From: Thermus hydrothermalis
Lineage (GTDB): Bacteria > Deinococcota > Deinococci > Deinococcales > Thermaceae
Direction of reading: 5' to 3'
NCBI RefSeq assembly: GCF_022760925.1
Contig: NZ_JAKTNT010000012.1
Location: 1 to 64,000 of the forward strand
Length of the DNA: 64,000 nucleotides
The notes beneath the pieces were generated by a model, which saw nothing but the letters and a program-made list of their open reading frames with translations, did not search any database and was not told where the DNA came from. Position 1 is the first letter of the stretch; each line of letters begins with the position of its first letter. Position numbers and translations under genes: made by a program. Below, one piece after another: positions 44,071 through 53,198 of this stretch.

Positions 44071-44804
44071 GCCCCATTGACCTCCTGCAACTCCTGGCCC
44101 AGGGGGGCAGGACGGGGCTTTTCCAGGTGGAAACCCCGGGCGGGGTGGGGGAGGTCTACCTGGAGCGGGGCCGCCCCGTGCACGCCGCCTTCCTGGGCCG
44201 GGTGGGCCGGGAGGCCCTTTTGGAGGTCCTCGCCCTAAAGGAAGGGCGTTTCCGCTTCCACCTGGGGGGCAGGGCCCCCCTCACCACCCTTTCGGGGCCC
44301 TTGGAGGCCTACCTCCTCAAGGCCATCCGCACCCTGGACGAAAGGGTGGAGGTGGGTCCCTTTGACCTGGTCCGCCCCTCCACTCGGCTCGGGGCGGTGG
44401 GGGCCACCTTGGACCCGGTGGAGCTCGCCCTCCTCGAGGACCTGGGCCAGGGCAAGAGCCCCTTGGACCTCGTGGGGCCCTCTAGGCCCCTGGAGGAGGT
44501 GCTGAAGCGCCTCGGCCACCTGGCCCGGCTGCGCCTGGTGGAGGTTTCGCCCCGGGTACCCCGCACCGCCCGGCTCCAGGTAACCCTGGGAAAGCGGGGC
44601 GCCCAGGTGGATGCCCTCCTCCTCAAGGCCTGGCGGGCCCACTACGGGGGCTTTACCCGCGTGCGGGTCAAGGGGGCGAAGGAGGCGGTTTTGCCCGTGG
44701 AGGGAGCGGAAGGGCTTGGGGTGGAGCTAAGGCTTGCTCCCGAACTCCTCCTCTTCCACGGGCTCAAGGTGGGGGAAGAGGTCCTGGTCTGGCCCGAGGT
44801 ATAG
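44046..44804 (+). CDS. DUF4388 (PatA-like N-terminal) domain protein
   Basis: A 252-residue protein. The first 95 residues are a DUF4388 domain (GDFRLLGPIDLLQLLAQGGRTGLFQVETPGGVGEVYLERGRPVHA), found in bacterial signalling and gliding/polarity proteins. The middle is helical with a winged-helix-like RTLDERVEVG to LARLRLVEVS. Function unknown. It overlaps the kinase gene by 25 nt. Since DUF4388 proteins often work with MglA-type or receiver proteins, a regulatory role is possible, but nothing in the sequence shows the partner. Confidence 0.8.
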   Translation: MEGDFRLLGPIDLLQLLAQGGRTGLFQVETPGGVGEVYLERGRPVHAAFLGRVGREALLEVLALKEGRFRFHLGGRAPLTTLSGPLEAYLLKAIRTLDERVEVGPFDLVRPSTRLGAVGATLDPVELALLEDLGQGKSPLDLVGPSRPLEEVLKRLGHLARLRLVEVSPRVPRTARLQVTLGKRGAQVDALLLKAWRAHYGGFTRVRVKGAKEAVLPVEGAEGLGVELRLAPELLLFHGLKVGEEVLVWPEV

Positions 44805-44805
44805 T
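44800..44805 (+). promoter_or_regulatory. -10 box TATAGT overlapping the DUF4388 stop codon
   Basis: TATAGT contains the TAG stop (44802-44804) of the upstream gene and lies 6 nt before the psuG ATG at 44812. Confidence 0.6.
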
Positions 44806-44811
44806 GGCCCC

Positions 44812-45657
44812 ATGCGGGAAGCCTTGGTGGCCTTGGAATCTGCCGTTCTCACCCACGGCCTGCCCTATCCCTTGAACCTGGAGGTGGCCTTGGGATTGGA
44901 GGAGGCGGTGCGGGAAGAGGGGGCAAGCCCGCGCACCATCGCCCTGCTGGACGGGGCGGTGCGGGTGGGCCTAAGCAGGGATGAGATGGAGCGCCTCGCC
45001 CAAGGCGGGGCGGAGAAGGCGAGCCTTTGGAACCTGGCGGCCCTCCTCGCCAAGGGGAAGAGCGCCGGCACCACGGTGGCGGCCACGGTCCACCTGGCCC
45101 ACCGCCACGGGATAGAGGTCTTCGCCACGGGGGGCATCGGCGGGGTGCACCCCGAGCCCCACGACGAGAGCGCCGACCTCGTGGCCCTGGCCCGCACCCC
45201 CATCCTGGTGGTGGCCTCCGGGCCCAAGGCCATCCTGGACCTGAGGGCCACCTTGGAGCGGCTGGAAACCCTGGGGGTGAGCGTGGTGGGCTACCGCACG
45301 GACCGCCTGCCCGCCTTCTTCTCGCCCGTTTCCCCCTACCCCGTGCCCGCCCGGGTGGAAAGCCCCCTGGAGGCGGCCCAGGTGTACCGAGAGGCTAAGG
45401 AGCTCGGCCTGGGGGCGGTTTTGCTGATGAACCCCGTTTCCGAGGGGATCCCCTATGAGCGGGTGGCGGCGTGGGTGGAGGAGGCGAGCCACCAAGCGGC
45501 TAGGGAAGGGGTCTACGGCAAGGCCCTCACCCCCTACCTCCTCCGGCGGCTTTCCGAGCTTTCCCACGGGGAAACGGACCGGGTGAACCGGCGCCTCCTC
45601 TTGGAAAACGCCCGCTTGGCGGCCCAGGTGGCCCGGGCCCTTGCGGGGCTAGAATAG
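44812..45657 (+). CDS. psuG: pseudouridine-5'-phosphate glycosidase
   Basis: A 281-residue PsuG. It cleaves pseudouridine 5'-phosphate to uracil and ribose 5-phosphate (reversibly). Family blocks are ALESAVLTHGLPYPLN, GKSAGTTVAATVHLAHRHGIEVFATGGIGGVH and VASGPKAILDLRATLERLETLGV. The active-site lysine would be in the KSAGTT segment region. The start at 44812 follows a -10 by 6 nt; a longer reading starts inside the DUF4388 gene and is rejected. The usual neighbour, pseudouridine kinase PsuK, is absent. Confidence 0.93.
   Translation: MREALVALESAVLTHGLPYPLNLEVALGLEEAVREEGASPRTIALLDGAVRVGLSRDEMERLAQGGAEKASLWNLAALLAKGKSAGTTVAATVHLAHRHGIEVFATGGIGGVHPEPHDESADLVALARTPILVVASGPKAILDLRATLERLETLGVSVVGYRTDRLPAFFSPVSPYPVPARVESPLEAAQVYREAKELGLGAVLLMNPVSEGIPYERVAAWVEEASHQAAREGVYGKALTPYLLRRLSELSHGETDRVNRRLLLENARLAAQVARALAGLE
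45650..45655 (+). promoter_or_regulatory. -10 box TAGAAT touching the psuG stop codon
   Basis: TAGAAT shares its last T with the TAG stop of psuG (45655-45657) and lies 6 nt before the GTG at 45662. Confidence 0.55.
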
Positions 45658-45661
45658 GCTT

Positions 45662-46522
45662 GTGTGCGAGCTGGGGGAAAGGCTTAGGCGGGCGCGGGAG
45701 GAGAAGGGCCTAAGCCTAAAGGAGGCGGCCGAGAGGCTTTCCCTAAAGGTGGGGGTGTTGGAGGCCCTCGAGGCCTGCCGCTTTGAGGCGCTTCCCGAAC
45801 CCGCCTTGGTCCGCGGCTACCTCAGGCGGTACGCCCGGCTTTTGGGCCTGGACCCCGAGCCCCTCCTGGCCCTTTACCCCGTGGTCCCCTCCCCCGAGCC
45901 CCCTCCTCCCCGGAAAAGGGGGCGGCCTTGGTCCCTTTGGCTCCTTCTCCTTTTGGTCCTTGGGGCATTGGGCTATGGAGCCTACCTCCTCCTGAGGCCC
46001 GCCCCCACCCAGGTGGTGGCCTTACCCGAACCCCCGAAGCCCCCTGAGCCCCTTCGCCACGCCCTCCGGGTGGCGAGCGAGCCCCCCGGGGCCCGGGTGT
46101 ACCTGGACGGCTTTTACCTGGGCCAGACCCCCCTGGTGACCCCGCCCTTGGAGGAGGGAAGGCGGGTTTTGCGGGTGGAGCTTCCCGGCTACGTCCCGTG
46201 GGAGGAGGAGATCCTCCTGGACCGGGACCTTTCCCTGAACCTGCGGCTTTCGCCCCTTCCCCAGGCGCCCGCTCCCGCCCCGGCTCCTTCGGCGCAGGCG
46301 GGGAAGCTCGTGCTCAAGCTAGAGGGCAGGAGCTGGCTTCGGGTGACCCAGGGGGAGAAGCGGCTTTACGAGGGCATCCCCGAGGTGGGCACGGAGCTTA
46401 GCTTTGACCTCCCCGTGGAGGTGCGGGCGGGGAACCCCGGGGGGGTGCGGGTCTTTTTGGACGGAAAGGACCTGGGGCTTTTGGGGGAGCCGGGAAAGCC
46501 CCTGACCCGGAGCTTCCCCTAG
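45662..46522 (+). CDS. RodZ-like membrane protein with PEGA domain
   Basis: A 286-residue protein. Residues 1-70 are a HTH_25 cytoplasmic domain ([34 protein letters not shown]), 95-115 a TM helix ([20 protein letters not shown]), 135-205 a PEGA domain ([24 protein letters not shown]), and 218-286 a DUF4115-like beta domain ([18 protein letters not shown]). RodZ links MreB filaments to the cell-wall machinery. The added PEGA domain is unusual compared with proteobacterial RodZ. GTG start, leaderless. Confidence 0.85.
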   Translation: MCELGERLRRAREEKGLSLKEAAERLSLKVGVLEALEACRFEALPEPALVRGYLRRYARLLGLDPEPLLALYPVVPSPEPPPPRKRGRPWSLWLLLLLVLGALGYGAYLLLRPAPTQVVALPEPPKPPEPLRHALRVASEPPGARVYLDGFYLGQTPLVTPPLEEGRRVLRVELPGYVPWEEEILLDRDLSLNLRLSPLPQAPAPAPAPSAQAGKLVLKLEGRSWLRVTQGEKRLYEGIPEVGTELSFDLPVEVRAGNPGGVRVFLDGKDLGLLGEPGKPLTRSFP

Positions 46523-46543
46523 GCGGGGGCCTCGGGTTTTCGC

Positions 46544-46580
46544 TATACTGCAACCTTGTTGGGGCTTGGCCCCAAGGAGC
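46544..46580 (+). promoter_or_regulatory. rimO promoter and leader hairpin at the Shine-Dalgarno
   Basis: TATACT at 46544-46549 would start a message near 46556. The leader forms a 7-bp perfect stem (46559-46565 with 46569-46575, loop TTG) whose 3' arm ends in the first A's of the AAGGAG Shine-Dalgarno (46574-46579), four bases before the ATG. The hairpin could limit ribosome access. Confidence 0.55.
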
Positions 46581-46583
46581 GCT

Positions 46584-47888
46584 ATGGCAAAGATCGGCTT
46601 CGTGAGCCTGGGTTGCCCCAAGGCTTTGGTGGATTCCGAGCAGATCCTCTCCCGGCTCAAAGCCTTAGGCTACGAGACGAGCCCAACCTACGAGGAGGCC
46701 GAGGTGGTCATCGTGAACACCTGCGGCTTCATCACCCCTGCGGTGGAGGAGAGCCTCGAGGCCATCGGGGAGGCGCTAAAGGAAAACGGTCGGGTCATCG
46801 TGACGGGGTGCCTGGGGGCGCGGCCGGAGGTGATCCGCGAGCGCCACCCGGAAGTTTTAGCGGTCACGGGGCCAGGGGAGGTGGAGGAGGTTTTGGAGGC
46901 GGTGGAGAAGGTCCTGCCCCCTCCCCGGGACCCCTTCTTGGACCTGGTGCCGCCCCAGGTGAAGCTTACGCCCAAACACTACGCCTACCTGAAGCTTTCC
47001 GAGGGGTGCGACCACCGCTGTAGCTTCTGCATCATCCCCAAGCTCCGGGGGAGGCTCCGCTCCCGGGACGCCGCCGAGGTCCTGGCCGAGGCGGCGAGGC
47101 TCGTGGCCACGGGCACCAAGGAACTCCTCCTCGTCGCCCAGGACCTTTCCGCCTACGGGGTGGACCTGGGCCACCGGGCGAGCTTCTGGGGTGACCGCCT
47201 GGTGCGGGCGGAGCTTAAGGACCTCCTCGCCCACATGGCGGAGCTTGGGGCCTGGATAAGGCTCCACTACGTCTACCCTTACCCCCACGTAAAAGACCTC
47301 CTTCCCCTCATGGCCGAGGGAAAGGTCCTCCCTTACTTGGACGTGCCCTTGCAACACGCCTCCGAGCGCATCCTGCGCCGCATGCGCCGGCCAGGGGGGT
47401 ACCAAAGCCACCTCAAGACCCTTAAGGCCTGGCGGGAGGTGGTGCCGGACCTCGCCCTCCGCTCCACCTTCATCGTGGGCTTTCCCGGGGAGACGGAGGA
47501 GGACTTCCAGGTCCTCCTGGACTTCCTGGAGGAGGCGGAGCTGGACCGGGTAGGGGTCTTCACCTACTCCCCGGTGGAGGGGGCGGAGGCCAACGCCCTG
47601 GACGGCCACGTGCCCGAGGAGGTAAAGGAGGAGCGGAAGGCGAGGCTTATGGACCTCCAGGCCAAGGTGAGCCTGCGGAAAAACCAGCGCTTCGTGGGGA
47701 AGACGCTTGAGGTCCTGGTGGACGAGCTTCCCGAGCCAGGCCTTGCCGTGGGCCGCACCTACCGCGACTCCCCCGGCATTGACGGGGTGATCTACGTGGA
47801 AACGGACGGTACGGCGCGGGTGGGGGAGTGGATCCAGGCCAGGGTGACCCGGGCCGACACCTACGACCTTTACGGGGTCCAGGTTTAG
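46584..47888 (+). CDS. rimO: ribosomal protein S12 methylthiotransferase RimO
   Basis: A 434-residue radical-SAM methylthiotransferase. The N-terminal MTTase domain starts [21 protein letters not shown] and holds the auxiliary-cluster cysteines (C in LGCPK, NTCGF and TGCLGAR). The radical-SAM CxxxCxxC is in [17 protein letters not shown] near residue 148, and a TRAM domain closes the protein. It adds methylthio to Asp88 of S12. I prefer the ATG at 46584 with AAGGAG to the TTG at 46566. Confidence 0.95.
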   Translation: MAKIGFVSLGCPKALVDSEQILSRLKALGYETSPTYEEAEVVIVNTCGFITPAVEESLEAIGEALKENGRVIVTGCLGARPEVIRERHPEVLAVTGPGEVEEVLEAVEKVLPPPRDPFLDLVPPQVKLTPKHYAYLKLSEGCDHRCSFCIIPKLRGRLRSRDAAEVLAEAARLVATGTKELLLVAQDLSAYGVDLGHRASFWGDRLVRAELKDLLAHMAELGAWIRLHYVYPYPHVKDLLPLMAEGKVLPYLDVPLQHASERILRRMRRPGGYQSHLKTLKAWREVVPDLALRSTFIVGFPGETEEDFQVLLDFLEEAELDRVGVFTYSPVEGAEANALDGHVPEEVKEERKARLMDLQAKVSLRKNQRFVGKTLEVLVDELPEPGLAVGRTYRDSPGIDGVIYVETDGTARVGEWIQARVTRADTYDLYGVQV

Positions 47889-47900
47889 CATAGGGGCGGT

Positions 47901-49238
47901 ATGTACATCGTCATCGCTGGGGGCGGGGAGGTGGGCGGGGAGCTTGCCCGTACCCTGGAGAAGGCCCACGAGGTGGTGGTCATTGACCGGAACCCCCAGG
48001 CCAAGGAGCGCCTGGCCCACCTGGACGTGAAGGTGGTGGTGGGCGGGGCCACGGACCCCGACACCCTCAGGGAGGCCGGGGTGGACCGGGCGGATCTCTT
48101 CATCGCCAGCACGGATTCCGACGAGGTGAACCTCCTCGCCTCCCTCCTAGCCAAGGGCCTTGGGGCCAAGGAAACCCTTTGCTTCGTGGGCAAAGGGGGG
48201 TACGTGGAGGTTTTGGCCGATCCCCGCACGGCGGAAATCCTTGGAACCCGCATTGACAAGGTGCTTTGGCCGCAAAGGGCCATGGCCCGGGAGATCGTGG
48301 AGGTGATCCTGGTCCCCGGGGCGGTGGACACGGAGTTCCTGGCGGGGGGGAGGCTTCGCTTCGTGGAGTACCGGGTGAAGGAAGGTGGGCCTTACGTCCA
48401 CCGCCTCCTGACCGAGGAAGCCTGGCCCGAAGGGGTCTTGGTGGTGGGGGTGGTGCGGGACGGGGCCTTCCTTAGCTTCGCTCATCCGGATTTTCCCGAG
48501 CTCGTGCTGGAGCCTGGGGACAAGCTCCTCTTCGTCACCACCCTGAGGGCCTTCCCTGAGCTGGAGGCCTGCTTCGCCACGGGCCGGGGCGTGCGTCGGG
48601 TCATGATCCTGGGCGGGGGGAACGTGGGGTTTATGGTGGCCCAGGAGCTTTTGCGCAGGCGGCTGGAGGTAGTTATCGTTGAGCCCAACCGGGAGCGGTG
48701 CGAGTGGCTTTCCCAAGAGCTTCCCGGGGCGCTCGTCATCCAGGGGGACGGCACGGACCTGGAGCTTTTGGAGGCGGAGGGGATGCAGGAGGCGGACGCC
48801 GTGGTGGCGGTTACGGACAACGACGAGAAAAACCTCCTCGCCTCCCTCCTCGCCAAGCAACTAGGGGTGGGCAAGGTCATCACCCGGGTTTCCCGCTCGG
48901 AAACCCGCAGGCTCTTTGAACAGGTGGGGATTGACCTCCCCCTCACGCCCCGCCAGGCGGCGGTGCGGGGGGTATTGGACTTCCTGGGACCGGAGAACGT
49001 GGAGCATGTTTCCACCATGGACGAGAACATAGAGCTTCTGGAGGTGGAGCTTCCTGGAGACTTCCGCCCGAGACCCCTTAAGGCCCTGGCCGAGCCCCAG
49101 GTGGTTCCCGTGGCGTTGGAACGGGATCACCGGGTGATGCTTTACCGGGAGGACCTGTCGGCCCTCCCTGGGGATCGGCTCTTCTTGGTGGCGGCCCGGG
49201 AGGTGGCGGATGAAACCGTGGCTCGCATCGCCCGCTAG
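47901..49238 (+). CDS. trkA: Trk potassium uptake regulatory protein TrkA
   Basis: A 445-residue protein with two RCK units. Each has a Rossmann NAD-binding fold (MYIVIAGGGEVGGELARTLEKAHEVVVIDRN at the start and RVMILGGGNVGFMVAQELLRRRLEVVIVEPN near residue 233) followed by a TrkA_C domain. It gates the TrkH channel in response to nucleotides. TAGCAT at 47886-47891 overlaps the rimO stop and lies 9 nt from the ATG. It overlaps trkH by 29 nt. Confidence 0.95.
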   Translation: MYIVIAGGGEVGGELARTLEKAHEVVVIDRNPQAKERLAHLDVKVVVGGATDPDTLREAGVDRADLFIASTDSDEVNLLASLLAKGLGAKETLCFVGKGGYVEVLADPRTAEILGTRIDKVLWPQRAMAREIVEVILVPGAVDTEFLAGGRLRFVEYRVKEGGPYVHRLLTEEAWPEGVLVVGVVRDGAFLSFAHPDFPELVLEPGDKLLFVTTLRAFPELEACFATGRGVRRVMILGGGNVGFMVAQELLRRRLEVVIVEPNRERCEWLSQELPGALVIQGDGTDLELLEAEGMQEADAVVAVTDNDEKNLLASLLAKQLGVGKVITRVSRSETRRLFEQVGIDLPLTPRQAAVRGVLDFLGPENVEHVSTMDENIELLEVELPGDFRPRPLKALAEPQVVPVALERDHRVMLYREDLSALPGDRLFLVAAREVADETVARIAR

Positions 49239-50682
49239 GCCGGGCTTCCGCTCAAGCCTTTACCTCCTCGGGCTCACCTACCAGGGGATGGGGGCCCTCC
49301 TTTTCCTGTTCGCCCTTCTGGCTTTGCTCTTGGAGGAGGATGCCCGGGGTTTCGCCCTTGGGGCGCTTCTGGGGATGCTTCTGGGTAGAGCCCTTCAGGC
49401 CATGGGCCATCCCCAGGCCCAGCCCCGCAGGGCCGAGGTCTTTGCCAGCGTGGCCCTCCTTTGGATCCTGGTGCCCGCCTTGGGGGCTGTGCCTTACTGG
49501 GTTTCCGGGGGGCTTGGCTACCTGGACGCCCTCTTTGAGTCGGTTTCCGGCTTCACCACCACCGGGGCCACGGTCCTCGCCGATTTCCGCCAGTTCGGGC
49601 AAAGCCTTTTCCTCTGGCGCGCCCTTACCCAGTGGATGGGGGGCATCGGTATCGTGGTGCTTTTCTTGGTGATCTTCCCCCAGCTCCAGGTGGCGGGGCG
49701 CCAGGCCTTTTTCGCCGAGAGCACGGGGGTAGAGAAGGACCGCCTGACCCCGAGGCTTCGGCACACGGCCATGGCGGTGCTCAGGGTGTACCTGCTTCTC
49801 ACGGGGTTTGCCTTCCTCGCCTACCTGGGGGCGGGTATTCCCCTTTACGAGGCCTTGGCCAACGCCCTCACCACCATTCCCGCCGGGGGATTTAGCCCGA
49901 ACCCCCAAAGCTTCGCCGCCTATACCCCTTTGGCCCAGTGGCTGGGTACCCTTTTCATGTTTTTGGCGGGGGTCAACTTCCTTTTGCAGTACCGGCTTTT
50001 CTTTGGCCGGGAAGTGAAGCCTCTTCTTCGGGACGCCGAGTTCCGCGCCTATGTGGGTGTCGTGTTCCTCTTCGGGACCCTTCTCGCCCTATACCTCTAC
50101 ACCCACCACATGTACGGGCTGGAGGCGAGCCTCCGCCACGCTTTTTTCCAGGTGGTATCTATCCTCACCACCACGGGTTTCGCCAGCGTGGACTTCGCTC
50201 AGTGGGTGGTTCCCGCCCAGGCTCTCTTGGTCTTCTTGATGTTCATTGGCGGAAGCGCCGGCTCGGGAGCGGGGGGCATCAAGGTGGTGCGCTGGCTCCT
50301 CCTTTTTGGGCTTTTGCGCCGGGAGGTTACCCGTACCCTGCACCCAAAAGCGGTCTTGCCCCTCCGCTTGGGCGCGCGGGTAGTGCCGGAGGAGGCCCTT
50401 CGGCAGGTGGCCGTTTTCGTTTTCCTCTACACCGTGCTCTTCGGTCTGGGAACCTTGGCTTTGGCCCTTTTGGAAGGCGACTTCGTGGTGGCCTTCACCG
50501 CCAGCGCCCAAGCCATCGGCAACATCGGCCCAGGGCTTGGTCCCGTGGGGCCCATGGGTTCGTATGCGGAGCTTACCCCGCTGTCTAAACTGGTCCTGGT
50601 CTTCCAGATGTGGGCCGGACGCATAGAGATTCTGCCCGTGGTCCTCCTCTTTAGCCCGGAACTTTGGCAAAGGCTCCGTTAG
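49210..50682 (+). CDS. trkH: Trk potassium uptake channel protein TrkH
   Basis: A 490-residue four-repeat potassium channel. Selectivity-filter regions are visible as ESVSGFTTTGATVL, ANALTTIPAGGFSPN, VVSILTTTGFASVDF and SAQAIGNIGPGLGPVG, one for each M1-P-M2 repeat. Two further TM helices open the protein. With TrkA it makes the inner-membrane K+ uptake system needed for osmotic balance. The ATG lies within trkA. Confidence 0.94.
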   Translation: MKPWLASPARPGFRSSLYLLGLTYQGMGALLFLFALLALLLEEDARGFALGALLGMLLGRALQAMGHPQAQPRRAEVFASVALLWILVPALGAVPYWVSGGLGYLDALFESVSGFTTTGATVLADFRQFGQSLFLWRALTQWMGGIGIVVLFLVIFPQLQVAGRQAFFAESTGVEKDRLTPRLRHTAMAVLRVYLLLTGFAFLAYLGAGIPLYEALANALTTIPAGGFSPNPQSFAAYTPLAQWLGTLFMFLAGVNFLLQYRLFFGREVKPLLRDAEFRAYVGVVFLFGTLLALYLYTHHMYGLEASLRHAFFQVVSILTTTGFASVDFAQWVVPAQALLVFLMFIGGSAGSGAGGIKVVRWLLLFGLLRREVTRTLHPKAVLPLRLGARVVPEEALRQVAVFVFLYTVLFGLGTLALALLEGDFVVAFTASAQAIGNIGPGLGPVGPMGSYAELTPLSKLVLVFQMWAGRIEILPVVLLFSPELWQRLR

Positions 50683-50694
50683 TTTGGGTATAAT
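50664..50694 (+). promoter_or_regulatory. glgP promoter, TATAAT
   Basis: A consensus TATAAT (50689-50694) lies 8 nt before the GTG at 50703, with TTGGCA at 50664-50669 (spacer 19) as a possible -35 inside the trkH end. A leaderless start is likely. Confidence 0.7.
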
Positions 50695-50702
50695 CTCCCC
50701 CC

Positions 50703-53159
50703 GTGAGGACCCTAGGCCATATCACCGCCATGCCCGTGCTCCCGGGGCCCCTACAGGGCTTGCGGGAGCTTGCGTATAACCTTTGGTGGAGCTGGAATCC
50801 GGAGGCGGCGGAGCTATTCCAAGAAATAGATCCTTTGCTCTGGAAGCGCTTCCGGGGTAACCCGGTGAAGCTCCTCTTGGAGGTGGACCCGGCCCGCCTC
50901 GAGGCCCTCTCCGGCACCAGCTACCCCGCCCGGGTGGAGGCGGTGGTGGGCGCCCTGCGCCGCTACCTGGAGGAAAGGCGGGCCAAACGGGGCCCCAGCG
51001 TGGCCTATTTCTCCGCCGAGTACGGCTTCCATAGCTCCTTGCCCATCTACTCCGGGGGGCTTGGGGTCTTGGCCGGGGACCACATCAAGGCGGCCAGCGA
51101 CCAGGGCCTGGACCTCTTGGGGGTGGGGATCTTCTACCACGAGGGGTACTTTCACCAGCGCCTTTCCCCCGAAGGGGCCCAGGTGGAGGTGTACGAGCCC
51201 TTGCACCCCGAAGCCCTTCCCCTCCTTCCCGTGCAGGACCCCGAGGGGCGGCCCCTAAGGGTGGGCCTGGATCTGCCGGGAAGGAGGCTTCTCCTTGGGG
51301 CTTACCGGGTCCAGGTGGGGGCGGTGCCCGTCTACCTCCTCACCGCCAACCTGCCGGAAAACGCCCCCGAGGACCGGGCCATCACCGCCAGGCTCTATGC
51401 CCCGGGCTTGGAGATGCGCCTTTTGCAGGAGATGGTCCTGGGGATTGGGGGAGTGAGGCTATTGCGCGCCTTGGGCCTTTCGCCCCAGGTCTTCCACATG
51501 AACGAGGGCCACTCCGCTTTTCTGGGACTGGAAAGGCTTCGGGAGCTCCTTTCGGAGGGGCATCCTTTCCCCGTGGCCTTGGAGAGGGTCCGGGCCGGGG
51601 CCCTTTTCACCACCCATACCCCCGTGCCCGCCGGCCACGACGCCTTTCCCCTGGACCTGGTGGAGCGTTACCTGGGGGGCTTCTTTGCGGGGCTTGGGGT
51701 GGGGTGGGAGGCGCTTTTGGCCTTGGGCCTCGAGGAGAAGCCTTGGGGGAAGGTCTTCTCCATGTCCAAGCTGGCCCTTTCCACCAGCGCCCAGGCCAAC
51801 GGGGTCTCCCGCCTCCATGGGGAGGTTTCCCGCCGGATGTTCCACCACCTCTGGCCCGAGCTCCTGCCCGAGGAGGTGCCCATCGGCCATGTGACCAACG
51901 GCGTGCACACCTGGACCTTCCTCCACCCCCGCCTCCGCCGCCACTACGCCGAGGTCTTCGGCCCCGAGTGGCTCAAGCGCCCGGAGGACCCCGCCACCTG
52001 GAAGGTGGAGGGGTTGGGGGAGGAGTTTTGGCGCATCCACCAAGAGCTCCGGGGCGACCTGGTGCGGGAGGTGCGTAGGCGGCTTTACGAGCAGCGCCGC
52101 CGCAACGGGGAAAGCCCAAGCCGCCTGCGCGAGGCGGAAAGGGCCTTGGACACGGAAGCCCTCACCATTGGCTTCGCCCGCCGCTTCGCCACCTACAAGC
52201 GGGCGGTCCTCCTCTTCAAGGACCCAGAAAGGCTTCTTAAGATCGTGCGGGGGCCCTACCCGGTCCAGTTTGTCTTCGCCGGCAAAGCCCACCCCAAGGA
52301 CGAGCCGGGAAAGGCGTACCTGCAGGAGCTGGTGGCCAAGATCCGGGAGCTCGGCCTCGAGGACCGCATGGTGGTCCTGGAGGACTACGATATGTACCTG
52401 GCCCGCGTCCTGGTCCACGGCTCGGACGTCTGGCTCAACACCCCCCGGCGCCCCATGGAGGCCTCCGGGACGAGCGGCATGAAGGCCGCTTTGAACGGGG
52501 CCCTTAACCTGAGCGTGCTGGACGGCTGGTGGGCCGAGGCCTATAACGGCAAGAACGGCTTCGCCATCGGGGACGAACGCACCTACGAGAACGAGGAGGC
52601 CCAGGACATGGCGGACGCCCAGGCCCTTTACGACGTCCTGGAGTCCGAGGTCCTCCCCCTCTTCTACGCCGTGGGGTCCGAAGGGTACTCCTCTGGCTGG
52701 CTTTCCATGGTCCACGAGAGCCTGCGCACCGTGGGACCCCGCTTCAGCGCCGCCCGCATGGTGGCGGAGTACGCAGCGCTTTACCAAACCGGGAAGGCTT
52801 GGTCCGAGCGCGCCGCCCTAGAGGCGGAAGCCCTTAAGGCCTTCCACGAAGCCCTCCCCGCCTTCTTCGCCTTGGGCCTCGAGGTGGAGGTGCCGGGGGA
52901 CCTCACCCTGAACGGCACCCCCATGCGGGTGCGGGCCTGGGTGAAGGGGGAGGTGCCCGAGGCCTTAAGGCCCTTTTTGGGGGTGGAGCTCGTGGTGCGC
53001 CGGGGGGATGGGGCCTTCTGGGTGGTGCCCTTGGCGCCGGAGGGGGACGGCTACGGCCTGGCCTACCGTCCTCCCCGTCCCGGGAGCTACGCCTATGGGG
53101 TGCGCCTGGCCTTGAGGCACCCCGTCACCGGCCGGGTGGGGTGGGTGCGCTGGGCCTAG
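50703..53159 (+). CDS. glgP: alpha-glucan phosphorylase
   Basis: An 818-residue GT35 phosphorylase of the short bacterial type. It releases glucose 1-phosphate from glycogen or maltodextrin. It starts with a DUF3417 domain (PVLPGPLQGLRELAYNLWWSWNPEA), has active-site blocks HMNEGHSAFLGLERL and THTPVPAGHDAF, and the pyridoxal-phosphate lysine in EASGTSGMKAALNGALNLS near residue 600. The last 100 residues form a beta-domain. It stands alone with its own promoter between trkH and the amino-acid transporter. Confidence 0.95.
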   Translation: MRTLGHITAMPVLPGPLQGLRELAYNLWWSWNPEAAELFQEIDPLLWKRFRGNPVKLLLEVDPARLEALSGTSYPARVEAVVGALRRYLEERRAKRGPSVAYFSAEYGFHSSLPIYSGGLGVLAGDHIKAASDQGLDLLGVGIFYHEGYFHQRLSPEGAQVEVYEPLHPEALPLLPVQDPEGRPLRVGLDLPGRRLLLGAYRVQVGAVPVYLLTANLPENAPEDRAITARLYAPGLEMRLLQEMVLGIGGVRLLRALGLSPQVFHMNEGHSAFLGLERLRELLSEGHPFPVALERVRAGALFTTHTPVPAGHDAFPLDLVERYLGGFFAGLGVGWEALLALGLEEKPWGKVFSMSKLALSTSAQANGVSRLHGEVSRRMFHHLWPELLPEEVPIGHVTNGVHTWTFLHPRLRRHYAEVFGPEWLKRPEDPATWKVEGLGEEFWRIHQELRGDLVREVRRRLYEQRRRNGESPSRLREAERALDTEALTIGFARRFATYKRAVLLFKDPERLLKIVRGPYPVQFVFAGKAHPKDEPGKAYLQELVAKIRELGLEDRMVVLEDYDMYLARVLVHGSDVWLNTPRRPMEASGTSGMKAALNGALNLSVLDGWWAEAYNGKNGFAIGDERTYENEEAQDMADAQALYDVLESEVLPLFYAVGSEGYSSGWLSMVHESLRTVGPRFSAARMVAEYAALYQTGKAWSERAALEAEALKAFHEALPAFFALGLEVEVPGDLTLNGTPMRVRAWVKGEVPEALRPFLGVELVVRRGDGAFWVVPLAPEGDGYGLAYRPPRPGSYAYGVRLALRHPVTGRVGWVRWA

Positions 53160-53165
53160 GCTTGC

Positions 53166-53192
53166 TATAATCTTCCGGTGTACGCAAGGAGG
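53166..53192 (+). promoter_or_regulatory. promoter and Shine-Dalgarno of the amino-acid transporter operon
   Basis: TATAAT at 53166-53171 would start a message near 53178. AAGGAGG at 53186-53192 lies six bases before the ATG at 53199. No -35 is convincing. An in-frame GTG at 53178 is also at leaderless distance but would lengthen the signal peptide. Confidence 0.7.
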
Positions 53193-53198
53193 TATGCG

